Assembly (NCBI GenBank): GCA_050180235.1 | Contig: JBFXEJ010000027.1 | Span: forward strand, 1 to 53,357 | Length of the DNA stretch: 53,357 bases | Direction: 5' to 3' | Source of the DNA: JAABRU01 sp050180235 | GTDB lineage: Bacteria > Desulfobacterota > Desulfobacteria > Desulfobacterales > Desulfococcaceae | Shown here: positions 1-7,992 of the stretch, one piece after another | Position numbering within the stretch: the stretch's first letter is position 1 | Layout of the letters: every line of letters begins with the position of its first letter | The notes under the pieces: generated by a model | Databases searched by the model: none | Told to the model about the DNA's origin: nothing | The model's input: the letters and a program-made list of their open reading frames with translations, nothing else | Position numbers and translations under genes: made by a program

Positions 1-935
1 GTGATAATGGCAAAAATGGAACCTTTGCCCACAGAGACCAGAAAAACCAGAGTCAGCACCTTTCCCCAGTTTTCCATGAAAAAACCCGGATCCAGCAGCA
101 TGCCCACAGAGGTGAAAAAAAGAAGCCCGAACATATCCCGCAGGGGAATAATATCGCTTAATGCCTGATGCCCGTATTCAGATTCACTCAGCACCATTCC
201 CGCGACAAACGCTCCAAAGGCAAAGGAAAGGCCGAAAAGCCATGTGGCATAACCTATGCCCAGTCCCATTGCTGTAATGGACAGCAGAAAAAGTTCCCTG
301 GAATTCCATTTTGCCATATAGGCCAGCACACGGGGCAGGAGTTTTGTGCCAAGCAGAAACATGGAAGCCAGAAAAAAAACCGATTTCAGGGCCGCTATTC
401 CAAGCAGGGGCAGACCTGCTTTGGGGTCTTTCAACTGGGGCAGAATAATCATCATTGGCACAACAGCCAGATCCTGCACGATAAGAATTCCCACCATAAC
501 CCGGCTGGAAAGGGTTCCCATCCATCCCTGATTCATCAGGGTTTTGAGCAGAACCATGGTGCTGGACAGGGAAATCAGACCGCCCAGCCACAGGGAAGCG
601 GGCCTGTCCCATCCGAAAACCTGACCAATGCCAAAACCATAGGCAATGGTCAGAAGAATCTGTATGGGTGTGCCGATCAGAGCCACATTGCGCACGGGTT
701 TGAGTTCACTGAAGGAAAACTCCAGTCCCAGGGCAAAGAGCAGCAGGGCAACACCGATTTCTGACAGCAGTTCAATGTCATGGACATCTGAAACCGTAAC
801 CCCGCCCGTATAGGGGCCAATGCAGATTCCTGCCAGAATATAGCCCAGAATCAAAGGCTGTTTCAGCTTCTGGGCAATCACAGCACCGAACAGTGCCGCA
901 ATCACAATAATAACAATATCTGATGCAATTCCCAT
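1..935 (-). CDS. Kef-type cation:proton antiporter (CPA2 family), 3' part outside the window
   Basis: One uninterrupted minus-strand frame runs from an ATG at 935 to the left edge (311 codons seen, no stop). The start reads MGIASDIVIIVIAALFGAVI and the protein is a succession of hydrophobic helices with CPA2 landmarks: QKLKQPLILGYILAGICIGP after helix 1, LLSEIGVALLLFALGLEFSF, SLSSTMVLLKTL, and ILIVQDLAVVPMMIIL, which carries the conserved acidic residue of the ion path. FGAFVAGMVLSES follows. This is the membrane exchanger domain of KefB/KefC/GerN-type proteins, which exchange K+ or Na+ for H+ across the inner membrane. Whether a C-terminal TrkA-N (RCK) domain follows cannot be seen, so the substrate and gating are open. 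Upstream is a 634-bp gap. Family assignment is firm; the exact subfamily is not. Confidence 0.88.
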   Translation of the reverse strand, partial: MGIASDIVIIVIAALFGAVIAQKLKQPLILGYILAGICIGPYTGGVTVSDVHDIELLSEIGVALLLFALGLEFSFSELKPVRNVALIGTPIQILLTIAYGFGIGQVFGWDRPASLWLGGLISLSSTMVLLKTLMNQGWMGTLSSRVMVGILIVQDLAVVPMMIILPQLKDPKAGLPLLGIAALKSVFFLASMFLLGTKLLPRVLAYMAKWNSRELFLLSITAMGLGIGYATWLFGLSFAFGAFVAGMVLSESEYGHQALSDIIPLRDMFGLLFFTSVGMLLDPGFFMENWGKVLTLVFLVSVGKGSIFAII

Positions 936-1353
936 AGAAAATATTTCCCCAGAAAGTCTGACAGTCCCGCAAAAAGTCAGTGCTTCTGTTTTCATGTCAT
1001 TCCGGCAGCAGCCGAAACCGTCTGTTTTCAGGTTTTTATATATTTAACTCTTTCAAGGAATTAAAAATATCTGCGTTTTTTTAAAAGTGAAATACTCAAT
1101 ATACACGAAAAAAACAGATTTTGAAAGCAAATCCGTATTGCATATAATCCAAGTTGCCACCTATGAAGTTCTGCCATATTTTCTTCTGCAAAAAAAATAT
1201 TTGGTGGTGCTGCACAGATATTTCAGGTGTTTTATTTGTATTTAAAATATATTATGCTGAATATCTGTTCGCATTGTCATAACCGGCAATCCGGATATTC
1301 CCGGTTTCGCAGCAGCGTGAAAGAAAGGTAAAACAACATTTGGCGTATTAAGT
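936..1353. other. intergenic, no gene seen
   Basis: AT-rich spacer between the divergent antiporter and solute-binding protein genes. It would hold the antiporter promoter, but I could not pick out a convincing -35/-10 pair. A short GC-rich stretch near 1280-1306 with CCGG repeats resembles fragments of the dispersed CGTCAT palindrome found elsewhere in the window. No tRNA or open frame with coding character was seen. Confidence 0.5.
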
Positions 1354-1382
1354 TGACAATAAAAATTTTCAAGTTTATTATA
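1354..1382 (+). promoter_or_regulatory. candidate sigma70-type promoter for the solute-binding protein gene
   Basis: TTGACA at 1354-1359 is a perfect -35 consensus and is followed after 17 bp by an AT-rich -10-like hexamer (about 1377-1382). It points toward the gene at 1570, but a 137-bp palindromic element lies between, so the transcript would carry that element in its 5' leader. The -10 is weak. Confidence 0.45.
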
Positions 1383-1383
1383 A

Positions 1384-1520
1384 ACTGATGTTACGCAGCA
1401 TCGTCATACCGGCGAAAGCCGGTATCCGGAACTGTCCGGAATAACCGGATTCCGGTTTTCACCGGAATGACGGCATCTGCGGCAGCCTGCTGATTTTTTG
1501 AAGTGTGGCGTAACATCAGT
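1384..1520. repeat. 137-bp MITE-like palindromic element
   Basis: Perfect 13-bp terminal inverted repeats, ACTGATGTTACGC at 1384-1396 and its reverse complement at 1508-1520, enclose a second inverted repeat. That inner repeat begins CGTCATACCGG near 1402 and ends CCGGAATGACG near 1472. The inner palindrome is shared with copies near 2361, 14733, 28314 and 39983. The element codes for nothing and would fold into a long hairpin. A non-autonomous mobile element, or a REP-like element inserted in one, are the likely explanations. Confidence 0.75.
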
Positions 1521-1569
1521 AAATCAGGATTCCGTCTGTTTTTTCAATAACAAAAAAGAAGGAGGGCGT

Positions 1570-2331
1570 ATGAAACTTTTTATGAAGTTGTTTGTTATGT
1601 TGCTTATTCTGTTTCCACAGACACAGGCTTGCGCGAAAACTGTCAGGATGGCGGTTTTTATGTTAGATCCGTTCATGATGGAAGAACCTGAATCAAAAAA
1701 GGTTGTCGGAGTGACCATTGATTACTGGAAAGAGTTCATAGCTCCGGAAATGGGTGTTGATTTTGAAGTTGCCGGGATGTATCCCATTCTCCGGGCAACA
1801 CAGATGCTGAAAAACGGGGAAGTGGATGTTGTTTCCCAGTTGACAAAAATACCGGAACGTGAAGCCGAGTTTCTGTATCCTGAAACCGCCCTGACCTCTA
1901 TTGTCAGCTGCCTTGTTGTCCTGAAGGACAGTCCCCTGCGGGAAGTCAGCAAGTCTGAAGACTTATATGGGATGACCATCGGTTTCATAAAGGCGGCCTA
2001 TATTCCCGAAATGCTGAAACATGAAAAAATCAAACTGGATTTGGTGTCAACCACTGATTTCCGGGAAATGAATTATAATAAGCTGGTGCATAAAAGACTG
2101 GACGCTTTTCTGGATATTAATTATGTGTCCATGAAGTATTGGCTGGGAAGCAAAGGTTATCTTGACCGGATCAGGTTTATCATGCTGCCGGTCACACCGC
2201 CGGAAGTATACAGTATCTTTCGTAATACTGCGGAAGGTGCTGCTTTGCGTGATGCTTTTGACAAGGCGAACAGAAAGGGGATTTCTGAAAAGGTTTTTGA
2301 AAAAATGAGTGAAAAATATTTAAAGCAATAG
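1570..2331 (+). CDS. periplasmic solute-binding protein, family 3-like
   Basis: A 253-aa protein. The ATG at 1570 is preceded by GGAGGG, so I prefer it to an upstream in-frame TTG at 1498, which lies inside the palindromic element. Residues 1-22 form a signal peptide (MKLFMKLFVMLLILFPQTQA, then CAK). The mature part has the two-lobed type 2 periplasmic binding fold pattern: VRMAVFMLDPF near the start, GVTIDYWKEF, LKNGEVDVVSQLTKIPEREAEF (the usual 'mode of two-state' motif for SBP_bac_3 proteins), GMTIGFIKAAYIPEML for lobe 2, and a closing helix. Proteins of this size occur as ABC amino-acid binding components or as stand-alone sensors. No permease or ATPase gene is adjacent, so the ligand and partner are unknown. 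Confidence 0.8.
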   Translation: MKLFMKLFVMLLILFPQTQACAKTVRMAVFMLDPFMMEEPESKKVVGVTIDYWKEFIAPEMGVDFEVAGMYPILRATQMLKNGEVDVVSQLTKIPEREAEFLYPETALTSIVSCLVVLKDSPLREVSKSEDLYGMTIGFIKAAYIPEMLKHEKIKLDLVSTTDFREMNYNKLVHKRLDAFLDINYVSMKYWLGSKGYLDRIRFIMLPVTPPEVYSIFRNTAEGAALRDAFDKANRKGISEKVFEKMSEKYLKQ

Positions 2332-2360
2332 CATATCTTTTCCGGTCTGCCGCCCCTGTT

Positions 2361-2391
2361 CCGGATTCCGGCTTTCTCCGGAATATCATCG
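2361..2391 (+). repeat. half copy of the dispersed CGTCAT palindrome
   Basis: CCGGATTCCGG followed by CTTTCTCCGGAAT matches the right arm of the palindrome inside the 1384-1520 element with a few changes. It lies just after the solute-binding protein stop. Confidence 0.5.
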
Positions 2392-2449
2392 AATACATTA
2401 ATTTTCCGGATGTTGCAGGTCATGAGTAACATCTTTTAAAGAAATTAAG

Positions 2450-2483
2450 GGCTGCCAAACTTGAAAGTTTGGCAGCCTTTTTT
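2450..2483 (+). terminator. rho-independent terminator
   Basis: GGCTGCCAAACTT (2450-2462) pairs with AAGTTTGGCAGCC (2465-2477), a perfect 13-bp stem with a two-base gap, followed by six T. It ends the solute-binding protein transcript. The stem sequence also resembles other AAAGTTTGGCA palindromes at 30767-30806. Confidence 0.85.
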
Positions 2484-2560
2484 CAATCATTTCAGTTTCC
2501 CAAATTTTCAGTTTGGGACTTCCCGTCCCTTTGACTCAATGGAATTGAACTGTTTTGTCC

Positions 2561-3829
2561 CTACTTCCGTATAGACCACAAAAGCACCGCCGCGATTATG
2601 TCAAAAACAATGAAGCAGATATACGCGGGATCGTAGGAGCCGAAGCGGTCATAACTCTGTCCGGCTATCACATAACCGGATGTCTGTGCAATTAAAAAAA
2701 GGGACATGAAACGGTAAACCCTGGCAAAGGAAAGCCGTCCGAACATGCTGGCGGTAATTACCGGATAAATGGACATGATTCCGCCCATTGCAAAGCCGAA
2801 GATCACTGCAAAACAGATCACTGCGGGTATGGCATTTCCCAGCAAAGCAACTGCCAGCCCCAGTGCATTGACCAGTGCCATAACACTTCCCGCCAGCCAC
2901 GGCGTCATGCGGTCACATAAGCGGCCCCACAAATATTTTCCGGCAGTGGCAATCAGGGCTGTCACCGACAGCATAATCATGGCATTTGTGTCATCAAATC
3001 CAATATCAGCAAAGCGCGGTTTCAACTGTGTCATGACTCCGGCTGTTCCGGACATGAGCAGACCAAAGGCTATTCCCAGTTTCCAGAATGCAGGCGTTCG
3101 CACCAGAGCTGCCGCATTCCAGATTCGTCCGGGCATACCTGAATCCGCGGTATTTTTTATGCTTTTGTCTGAACCCGGCAGACCGTCCGGTTCCAGTCCG
3201 TATGTTTCGGGCCAGTCCCGGATTACCCACCATATGACAGGCCCCAGGCAAAGAATGCACGCTCCGATGATATTCGCGGCAGCCTGAATCCCATGTGCGA
3301 AAATGATGTGCATGGCCACAAAGGGAATGACTGCACCGGCCAGGGAAATCCCGGCTGTGGCAATCCCCAGTGCTTTTCCTCTTTTCTGATGGAACCAGTT
3401 GTTAATGGCAGTATTGGCCACAATGCCGCCATAAGCCCCGTTTCCCATATAAAGAATGATGTACAGCAGATGGAACTGCCAAAGCACTGTAACGCGCATC
3501 ATGCAGATAAATGAAAATCCCGCTGCAAGAACCCCGCCCAGCATAAGCCACCGGATTTGAACCCGTGACAGCAGAGAGCCGTATATAAACTGGGCTATAA
3601 AACCGGAAGTTGTGGCTCCGGCCAGGGCAAGGTTCAGATCAGTCCGGGTCCATCCACGCAGCCCGCAAAGGGGCTGCATAAAGGCATTCATCGCATAAAA
3701 ACCGGTTCCGACCGACATGAAGTGTGCGAGAAACACAACACCGGCAATATACCAGCCGAAAAAAATCTTTCCCGGTGCGTGTATTTCTTTGGAAGAAATG
3801 GAAAAAAAGTTCATAAATCTGCTTCTCAT
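2561..3829 (-). CDS. MFS transporter, monocarboxylate/oxalate-formate antiporter type
   Basis: A 422-aa protein with about 12 hydrophobic segments. The N-terminal segment FFGWYIAGVVFLAHFMSVG has the GWY signature of the MCT/OFA branch of the major facilitator superfamily. A second half begins after the central loop (about residues 205-230, RDWPETYGLEPDG, a motif common in OFA-type carriers). KYLWGRLCDRMTPWLAGSV is the conserved loop 8-9 motif. Such carriers move carboxylates across the inner membrane. It lies 91 bp downstream of the acyl-CoA dehydrogenase on the same strand, which suggests uptake or export of an acid used in that pathway; this is inference. Start uncertain: residue 6 (MNFFSIS) is an alternative and neither has a strong ribosome-binding site. 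Confidence 0.85.
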   Translation of the reverse strand: MRSRFMNFFSISSKEIHAPGKIFFGWYIAGVVFLAHFMSVGTGFYAMNAFMQPLCGLRGWTRTDLNLALAGATTSGFIAQFIYGSLLSRVQIRWLMLGGVLAAGFSFICMMRVTVLWQFHLLYIILYMGNGAYGGIVANTAINNWFHQKRGKALGIATAGISLAGAVIPFVAMHIIFAHGIQAAANIIGACILCLGPVIWWVIRDWPETYGLEPDGLPGSDKSIKNTADSGMPGRIWNAAALVRTPAFWKLGIAFGLLMSGTAGVMTQLKPRFADIGFDDTNAMIMLSVTALIATAGKYLWGRLCDRMTPWLAGSVMALVNALGLAVALLGNAIPAVICFAVIFGFAMGGIMSIYPVITASMFGRLSFARVYRFMSLFLIAQTSGYVIAGQSYDRFGSYDPAYICFIVFDIIAAVLLWSIRK

Positions 3830-3920
3830 ACGTTCAGGTTTGCAGAGTTCTTCGTTTCATACAGATTAAAATCAATATCCCGGAGATAAGCAGGCAGCCG
3901 GGCCATAATATCCTAATTTT

Positions 3921-5084
3921 TCAACGGCTGGCTTTGCGATAACCAAGCTGATCCGCTGCAATAATCATTTTGCAGATATTGGCCGAACCTTCGACCATGA
4001 CGTATGTTGGTATATCGCGGTAAAAACGTGCCACAGGATATTCGGTGGAATATCCGTAGGCTCCCAGAATGCGCATTGCATAATTCGCGCATTTCATGGC
4101 AACCTCACCCGCGAAATATTTGGCCTGGGCCACTTCCATTCCATTGTTTTCCTTCCCCTGATCCTTTTGCCACGCAGCTTTGTACACCAGCAGACGTGCG
4201 GCTTCCACTTCCGTTACCATCTGGGCAATCAAATCCTGATTCATCTGGAATTTTCCGATGGGCTGGCCGAACTGCTGGCGATCATTGCAGTATTTGCCTG
4301 CGATTTCAAGACATGCCTGCGCGCATCCCACAGCACCTGCTGCTGCGGAAATACGGGTATTGTTCAGTGATGCAAAAACAATGGATGCGCCGTCTCCGGG
4401 CTGGCCCAGAAGATTTTCTTTGGGAACAGGGGTGTTGTCAAAAAAAATTTCACCGGTAGGGGAAGAACGGGAACCAAGTTTATCCAAATCCGTGGTTTTA
4501 ATGCCGTTGGAATTTTTGAGTTCTACGGCAAAAGCCGACAGACCTTTGCTGCGCCTGCTCCGATCCGTATAGCAGTAAAGGACTACCACATCGGCCTGAT
4601 GAGCGTTGGAAATCCAGGTTTTGGACCCGTTGATCACCCAATGATCCCCTTTGTCTTCAGCAGTGGTTTCAATGGCAAAAACATCTGAACCCGCGTTTGG
4701 TTCTGTTATGGCAAAACCGCCCAGATATTCACCGGAGCAGAGTTTTGCCACATATTTTTTCTTTGCCTCCTCTGTGCCGTATTTGCAAATGGGGTACGCG
4801 CAGCCAATCCCGCTGAGATTGACCTGAACCCGCATAGAGCTTGATGCCCGTGCAACTTCTTCTGTAATAATGACCGCAGACATCCAGCCTGTTCCCTCTC
4901 CGCCGTATTCTTCCGGAATGACAGAACCCAGAAATCCGAGTTTGCCCATAGGCCGGAGCACTTCATCCACAGGCAGATAATGTTTGGCATCCCATTCATC
5001 AGCAAAGGGAGCGATTTTTTTGCCTGCAAATTCCCGTACTGCTTTGCGCAGCATTTCCTGTTCTTTTGTCAGTTTGAAATCCAT
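3921..5084 (-). CDS. acyl-CoA dehydrogenase, probably non-decarboxylating glutaryl-CoA dehydrogenase
   Basis: A 387-aa flavoprotein of normal length for the ACAD family: N-terminal helical domain (1-120), beta domain with GGFAITEPNAGSDV (FAD/substrate loop) and WISNA, then C-terminal helices with NDRQQFGQPIGKFQMNQDLI and ILGAYGYSTEYPVARFYRDI. The catalytic base is Glu365 in MVEGSANICK. It is preceded by Val364, where decarboxylating glutaryl-CoA dehydrogenases have Tyr. Arg85 in SSMRVQ is placed to bind a second carboxylate. As I recall, the Desulfococcus non-decarboxylating enzyme has Val366/Glu367 and Arg87, the same residues at a constant offset of two. It would oxidise glutaryl-CoA to glutaconyl-CoA in the cytoplasm, passing electrons to ETF. 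The start has AAGGA upstream. Another short-chain acyl-CoA substrate is the alternative. Confidence 0.9.
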   Translation of the reverse strand: MDFKLTKEQEMLRKAVREFAGKKIAPFADEWDAKHYLPVDEVLRPMGKLGFLGSVIPEEYGGEGTGWMSAVIITEEVARASSSMRVQVNLSGIGCAYPICKYGTEEAKKKYVAKLCSGEYLGGFAITEPNAGSDVFAIETTAEDKGDHWVINGSKTWISNAHQADVVVLYCYTDRSRRSKGLSAFAVELKNSNGIKTTDLDKLGSRSSPTGEIFFDNTPVPKENLLGQPGDGASIVFASLNNTRISAAAGAVGCAQACLEIAGKYCNDRQQFGQPIGKFQMNQDLIAQMVTEVEAARLLVYKAAWQKDQGKENNGMEVAQAKYFAGEVAMKCANYAMRILGAYGYSTEYPVARFYRDIPTYVMVEGSANICKMIIAADQLGYRKASR

Positions 5085-5132
5085 AGCAGTTTTTCCTTAT
5101 TATATTGGTTTATCAAGAAATTGTTATTCATC

Positions 5133-5163
5133 AATCCCGGGGGTTTTCAAAACCTTTGGGATT
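5133..5163. repeat. palindrome in the acyl-CoA dehydrogenase leader
   Basis: AATCCC...GGTTTT C AAAACC...GGGATT forms a near-perfect hairpin between the promoter at 5178-5205 (-) and the start codon at 5084. It belongs to the same look-alike family as the hairpins at 22165-22197 and 24433-24455 (GGGTTTTGAAAACCC core). It could act as a leader attenuator or be only a dispersed repeat. Confidence 0.6.
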
Positions 5164-5177
5164 TTAAACAGAGTATT

Positions 5178-5205
5178 TTGATACAGACTCTCAGTGCTTT
5201 GTCAA
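5178..5205 (-). promoter_or_regulatory. candidate sigma70-type promoter of the acyl-CoA dehydrogenase/MFS operon
   Basis: On the minus strand TTGACA (5205-5200) is followed after 16 bp by TATCAA (5183-5178). The start codon lies about 95 nt downstream. Confidence 0.5.
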
Positions 5206-5278
5206 TATTGAAAATATAAGGGTGTGCAAAATCGCTTTCCGTACAGGGCAGACCGGATTTCCGGCAGCTATTTTGGGT

Positions 5279-5364
5279 AGTGGGTCAAATCCGTTGATTC
5301 TGAAATCCCATCCACCGGCGGGAGGGGAGAGTTCTTTCCGCATCATCAGCCGGTTTGACCCACT
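5279..5364. repeat. dispersed GGGTCAAA inverted-repeat element
   Basis: AGTGGGTCAAATCCG at 5279-5293 is inverted, with one or two changes, at 5350-5364 (CGGTTTGACCCACT). The left 30 bp recur at 23259-23288 with two mismatches, so this is a dispersed small element. Confidence 0.65.
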
Positions 5365-5709
5365 GCTAATCTGTCAGTCTTGAATCTGTTAGTTGCAAAA
5401 ACCGGATTTTTCCAAAAAATCAGGCTGTTCTGTATAGTTCAGCTCATAAAATCAAAGTTGACAAAGCACTGCCATATTTCTGTATTTCCGGTCTTTGTTA
5501 ATCTGGATATTTATCAATCCCATTATCAAAACAGGTACATATCTTTCCTGAAGCAGGACTCCGGATGACGAGTCTTCCATAATCGCTTATGATCACATTC
5601 AGAGTAAGGCGTCTGTTTTTCATGTTTCATACATAATCAGAAAATCTCTGAAAAGCAAGTTTTTTTGCGGTTCCGGCTCATCTGTGGCAAACCTTTGGAC
5701 ATCTGGCCT

Positions 5710-5817
5710 GAACCTCCGGTTTTTTCCATTATAAACAGAAAACAAACCCATAACGGCTTTTCTCATGTTTTCAATATGAACCTCCAGCTTTTTCCATTAT
5801 GCACAGAAAACAAACCC
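5710..5817 (+). repeat. pair of 40-bp direct repeats
   Basis: GAACCTCCGGTTTTTTCCAT and following bases at 5710-5749 recur at 5778-5817 with four mismatches over 40 bp, giving a 68-bp period. This looks like a local duplication in non-coding DNA. Confidence 0.7.
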
Positions 5818-6432
5818 TTTCACTTTTCAGTATATTCTGTCCTCCCGCCCTGGAATCTTCCTTTATCTGGGCTGCCGTGCCAGCCCGAATGCCATCTGAT
5901 TCAGCGGCGAATATGCAACTGTCTGAAAATTTCTGTTGCGGGGAACTGTACTGTAATGTAATATGAAATCTGAAAAATAATCAGTCCGGTAATGCAGATT
6001 TTGCAAACCGGATCAGTCTCATCGGGTGTATCTCCGTATTTGGAAAGAACTGGCATCTGAAAAAATATTTACTGTCACCGCCAATCATTTCACTGATGAA
6101 CCGGCAGCACTCCAGGCAAGGCGGATAAACTGTGATTTCTCAGCAGGAAAGACAGAAAAAATTTATGATTCAAAACTTTCCATGATTAATCAGTACGTAT
6201 CAGAATAATGAACTGAATATACTTAAAATATTCAGAAAATAAGTTTTACAGACTGTTTTTTTGTGCTAATGAAACAACTTAAAATTTCAGTATGCGTTTA
6301 CGTCTGATCACCACTTCAGGATATTGGGATTTTATGTAACACCATGAAAAAATGTGTTTTATAAAAAACTGTCCAAAGCATTGGTGAAGAAACAGCATCA
6401 TAAAATTTTTTTGAAAATTACAGGAATCAGGC

Positions 6433-7974
6433 ATGAGCAGAACCATTGAAATTTTTCCCGTCAACAGGGTTGAGGGGGATCTGGAAATACGGGTGGAACT
6501 GGAAGACAATGTTATTACCGAAGCCCGGAGTATGGGAACCCTGTACCGGGGCTTTGAGAATATCCTTGTGGGCAGAAGCGCTCTCGACGGTCTGGTCATC
6601 ACGCCCAGAATCTGCGGAATCTGCAGCACAGCACATCTGATGTCCGCTGCAAAATCCCTGGATATGCTCTATAATGTCAGCATTCCGGACACAGCCCGGA
6701 GAATCCGCAATATTGCACTGGGAGTGGAAAAACTCCAAAACGACATGCGCCACAGTTTTCTGATTTTTATGTGCGATTTTGCCAGCCCCCATTATAAAAA
6801 CCATTCCCTCTTTAATGAGGCTGCGGCCCGTTATGAACCGCTGAAAGGGGAAAGTAGCCGGAGAACAGCGGCTGAAACCGCAAAACTCATCGAAATCATT
6901 GCAATTCTGGGAGGACAGTGGCCTCATTCCTCTTTCATGGTTCCGGGCGGGGTGGTATCCGCTCCCAGACTAACGGACATTGCCCAGTGCCGCCGGCTGC
7001 TGGCGGCCTACCGGAAATGGTATGAAAATCATGTGCTGGGATGTGAAATTGAGCGATGGGCCGAAGTGAAAAGCCGTGCGGATATGGAGCACTGGCTGGA
7101 GGAATCTGATGCACACCGCCAAAGCGATGCAGGAATCTTCATCCGCTTTGCACACGAAGCCGGACTGGATCGGATTGGCCGGGGACATGGGAATTTCATC
7201 AGCTTTGGATCAATGCAACTGCCTGAAAACACAAATGTTATATCCATGGGAACAGGAAAGGACTGGCAGCCGTCCGGATTTCTCAGCAAAGGCATTGTCC
7301 ATATCTTTGATCAGCAGAAAATTGCGGAAGATGTGACCTGTTCCTGGTTCCGGGACAGAGATACCGGGCTGCATCCCTTTGATGGCATCACTGTTCCGTA
7401 TGCCACAGGAAGCGAAGGAGAAAAATACTCCTGGGCCAAAGCCCCCCGCTATGAAGGTCTGCCTGCGGAAACCGGCCCTTTGGCCGAACTGCTGATCGCG
7501 CGGCATCCGCTTTTTACCGATCTTGTCAGGGAAAAGGGACCCAGTGTTTTTGTCCGGCAGATGGCCCGTATAATCAGACCGTCCCTGCTGCTTCCGGTGC
7601 TGGATCAGTGGATGGGGGAAGTTGGACGTGAGCGGGAAAATTTTTTCTGCAATTACACAGAAGTTGCATCAGGAGAGGGCTTCGGTCTGACCGGAGCTTC
7701 CAGAGGCGCACTGGGCCACTGGGTAAAGATCAGAAATGAAAAAATTGAAAAATACCAGATCATTACCCCCACAACCTGGAATGCCTCACCGCGGGACGGA
7801 CAGGGCGTCCGCGGGCCTTGGGAGGAAGCCCTGATTGGCACACGGGTTGCGGATACGGAAAATCCTGTGGAGGTGGGGCATATCATCCGTTCCTTTGATG
7901 CCTGCCTGGTATGCACGGTGCATACGATCCGGTCTGCCAGATCCCCCAAAACCGTCAGCTTTTTCAGATGCTGA
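6433..7974 (+). CDS. [NiFe]-hydrogenase large (catalytic) subunit-like protein without a partner gene
   Basis: A 513-aa protein. It starts ISFPVNRVEG-like (EIFPVNRVEGDLEIRVEL), keeps the L1 motif RICGIC with Cys61 and Cys64, and ends with an L2 motif DACLVCTVH (Cys491, Cys494, His497). All four cysteines that bind the NiFe site are therefore present. The usual Pro of DPCxxC is Ala490. Sixteen residues follow His497, a length that fits a cleavable C-terminal extension. ITPRICGIC and CTVH resemble group 2 (HupL/HoxC-type) hydrogenases, which include hydrogen sensors. No small subunit, hyp genes or maturation protease are nearby. The histidine kinase starts 18 bp downstream, so a sensory role is more likely than energy metabolism. 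AGGAATCAGGC precedes the ATG. Confidence 0.87.
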   Translation: MSRTIEIFPVNRVEGDLEIRVELEDNVITEARSMGTLYRGFENILVGRSALDGLVITPRICGICSTAHLMSAAKSLDMLYNVSIPDTARRIRNIALGVEKLQNDMRHSFLIFMCDFASPHYKNHSLFNEAAARYEPLKGESSRRTAAETAKLIEIIAILGGQWPHSSFMVPGGVVSAPRLTDIAQCRRLLAAYRKWYENHVLGCEIERWAEVKSRADMEHWLEESDAHRQSDAGIFIRFAHEAGLDRIGRGHGNFISFGSMQLPENTNVISMGTGKDWQPSGFLSKGIVHIFDQQKIAEDVTCSWFRDRDTGLHPFDGITVPYATGSEGEKYSWAKAPRYEGLPAETGPLAELLIARHPLFTDLVREKGPSVFVRQMARIIRPSLLLPVLDQWMGEVGRERENFFCNYTEVASGEGFGLTGASRGALGHWVKIRNEKIEKYQIITPTTWNASPRDGQGVRGPWEEALIGTRVADTENPVEVGHIIRSFDACLVCTVHTIRSARSPKTVSFFRC

Positions 7975-7992
7975 GCCATTTTCCAAAAAAAA

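Larger units (their letters stand above)
5206..6432. other. long gene-free region upstream of the hydrogenase-like operon
   Basis: About 1.2 kb without a convincing gene. Short open frames here (for example near 5665-5961 and 6026-6208) lack a ribosome-binding site and recognisable motifs. The region is AT-rich and contains the repeats at 5279-5364 and 5710-5817. I looked for a hydrogenase small subunit or its remnant, which would be expected next to a large subunit, and saw no cysteine-motif frame that fits. No clear promoter for the gene at 6433 was identified. Confidence 0.55.

Noticed and set aside
168..764. 198-codon plus-strand open frame near the left edge
   Set aside because: It is opposite the continuous antiporter frame, has a His/Gln/Gly-rich random-looking product and no ribosome-binding site.
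1384..1520. CRISPR-like or attachment-site reading of the repeat
   Set aside because: There is a single palindromic unit with no repeat-spacer periodicity, no cas genes and no integrase or tRNA next to it.
6433..7974. Reading the large-subunit gene as part of a normal uptake hydrogenase operon
   Set aside because: No small subunit, cytochrome b or hyp gene is adjacent on either side. The downstream genes are signalling genes with tight spacing.
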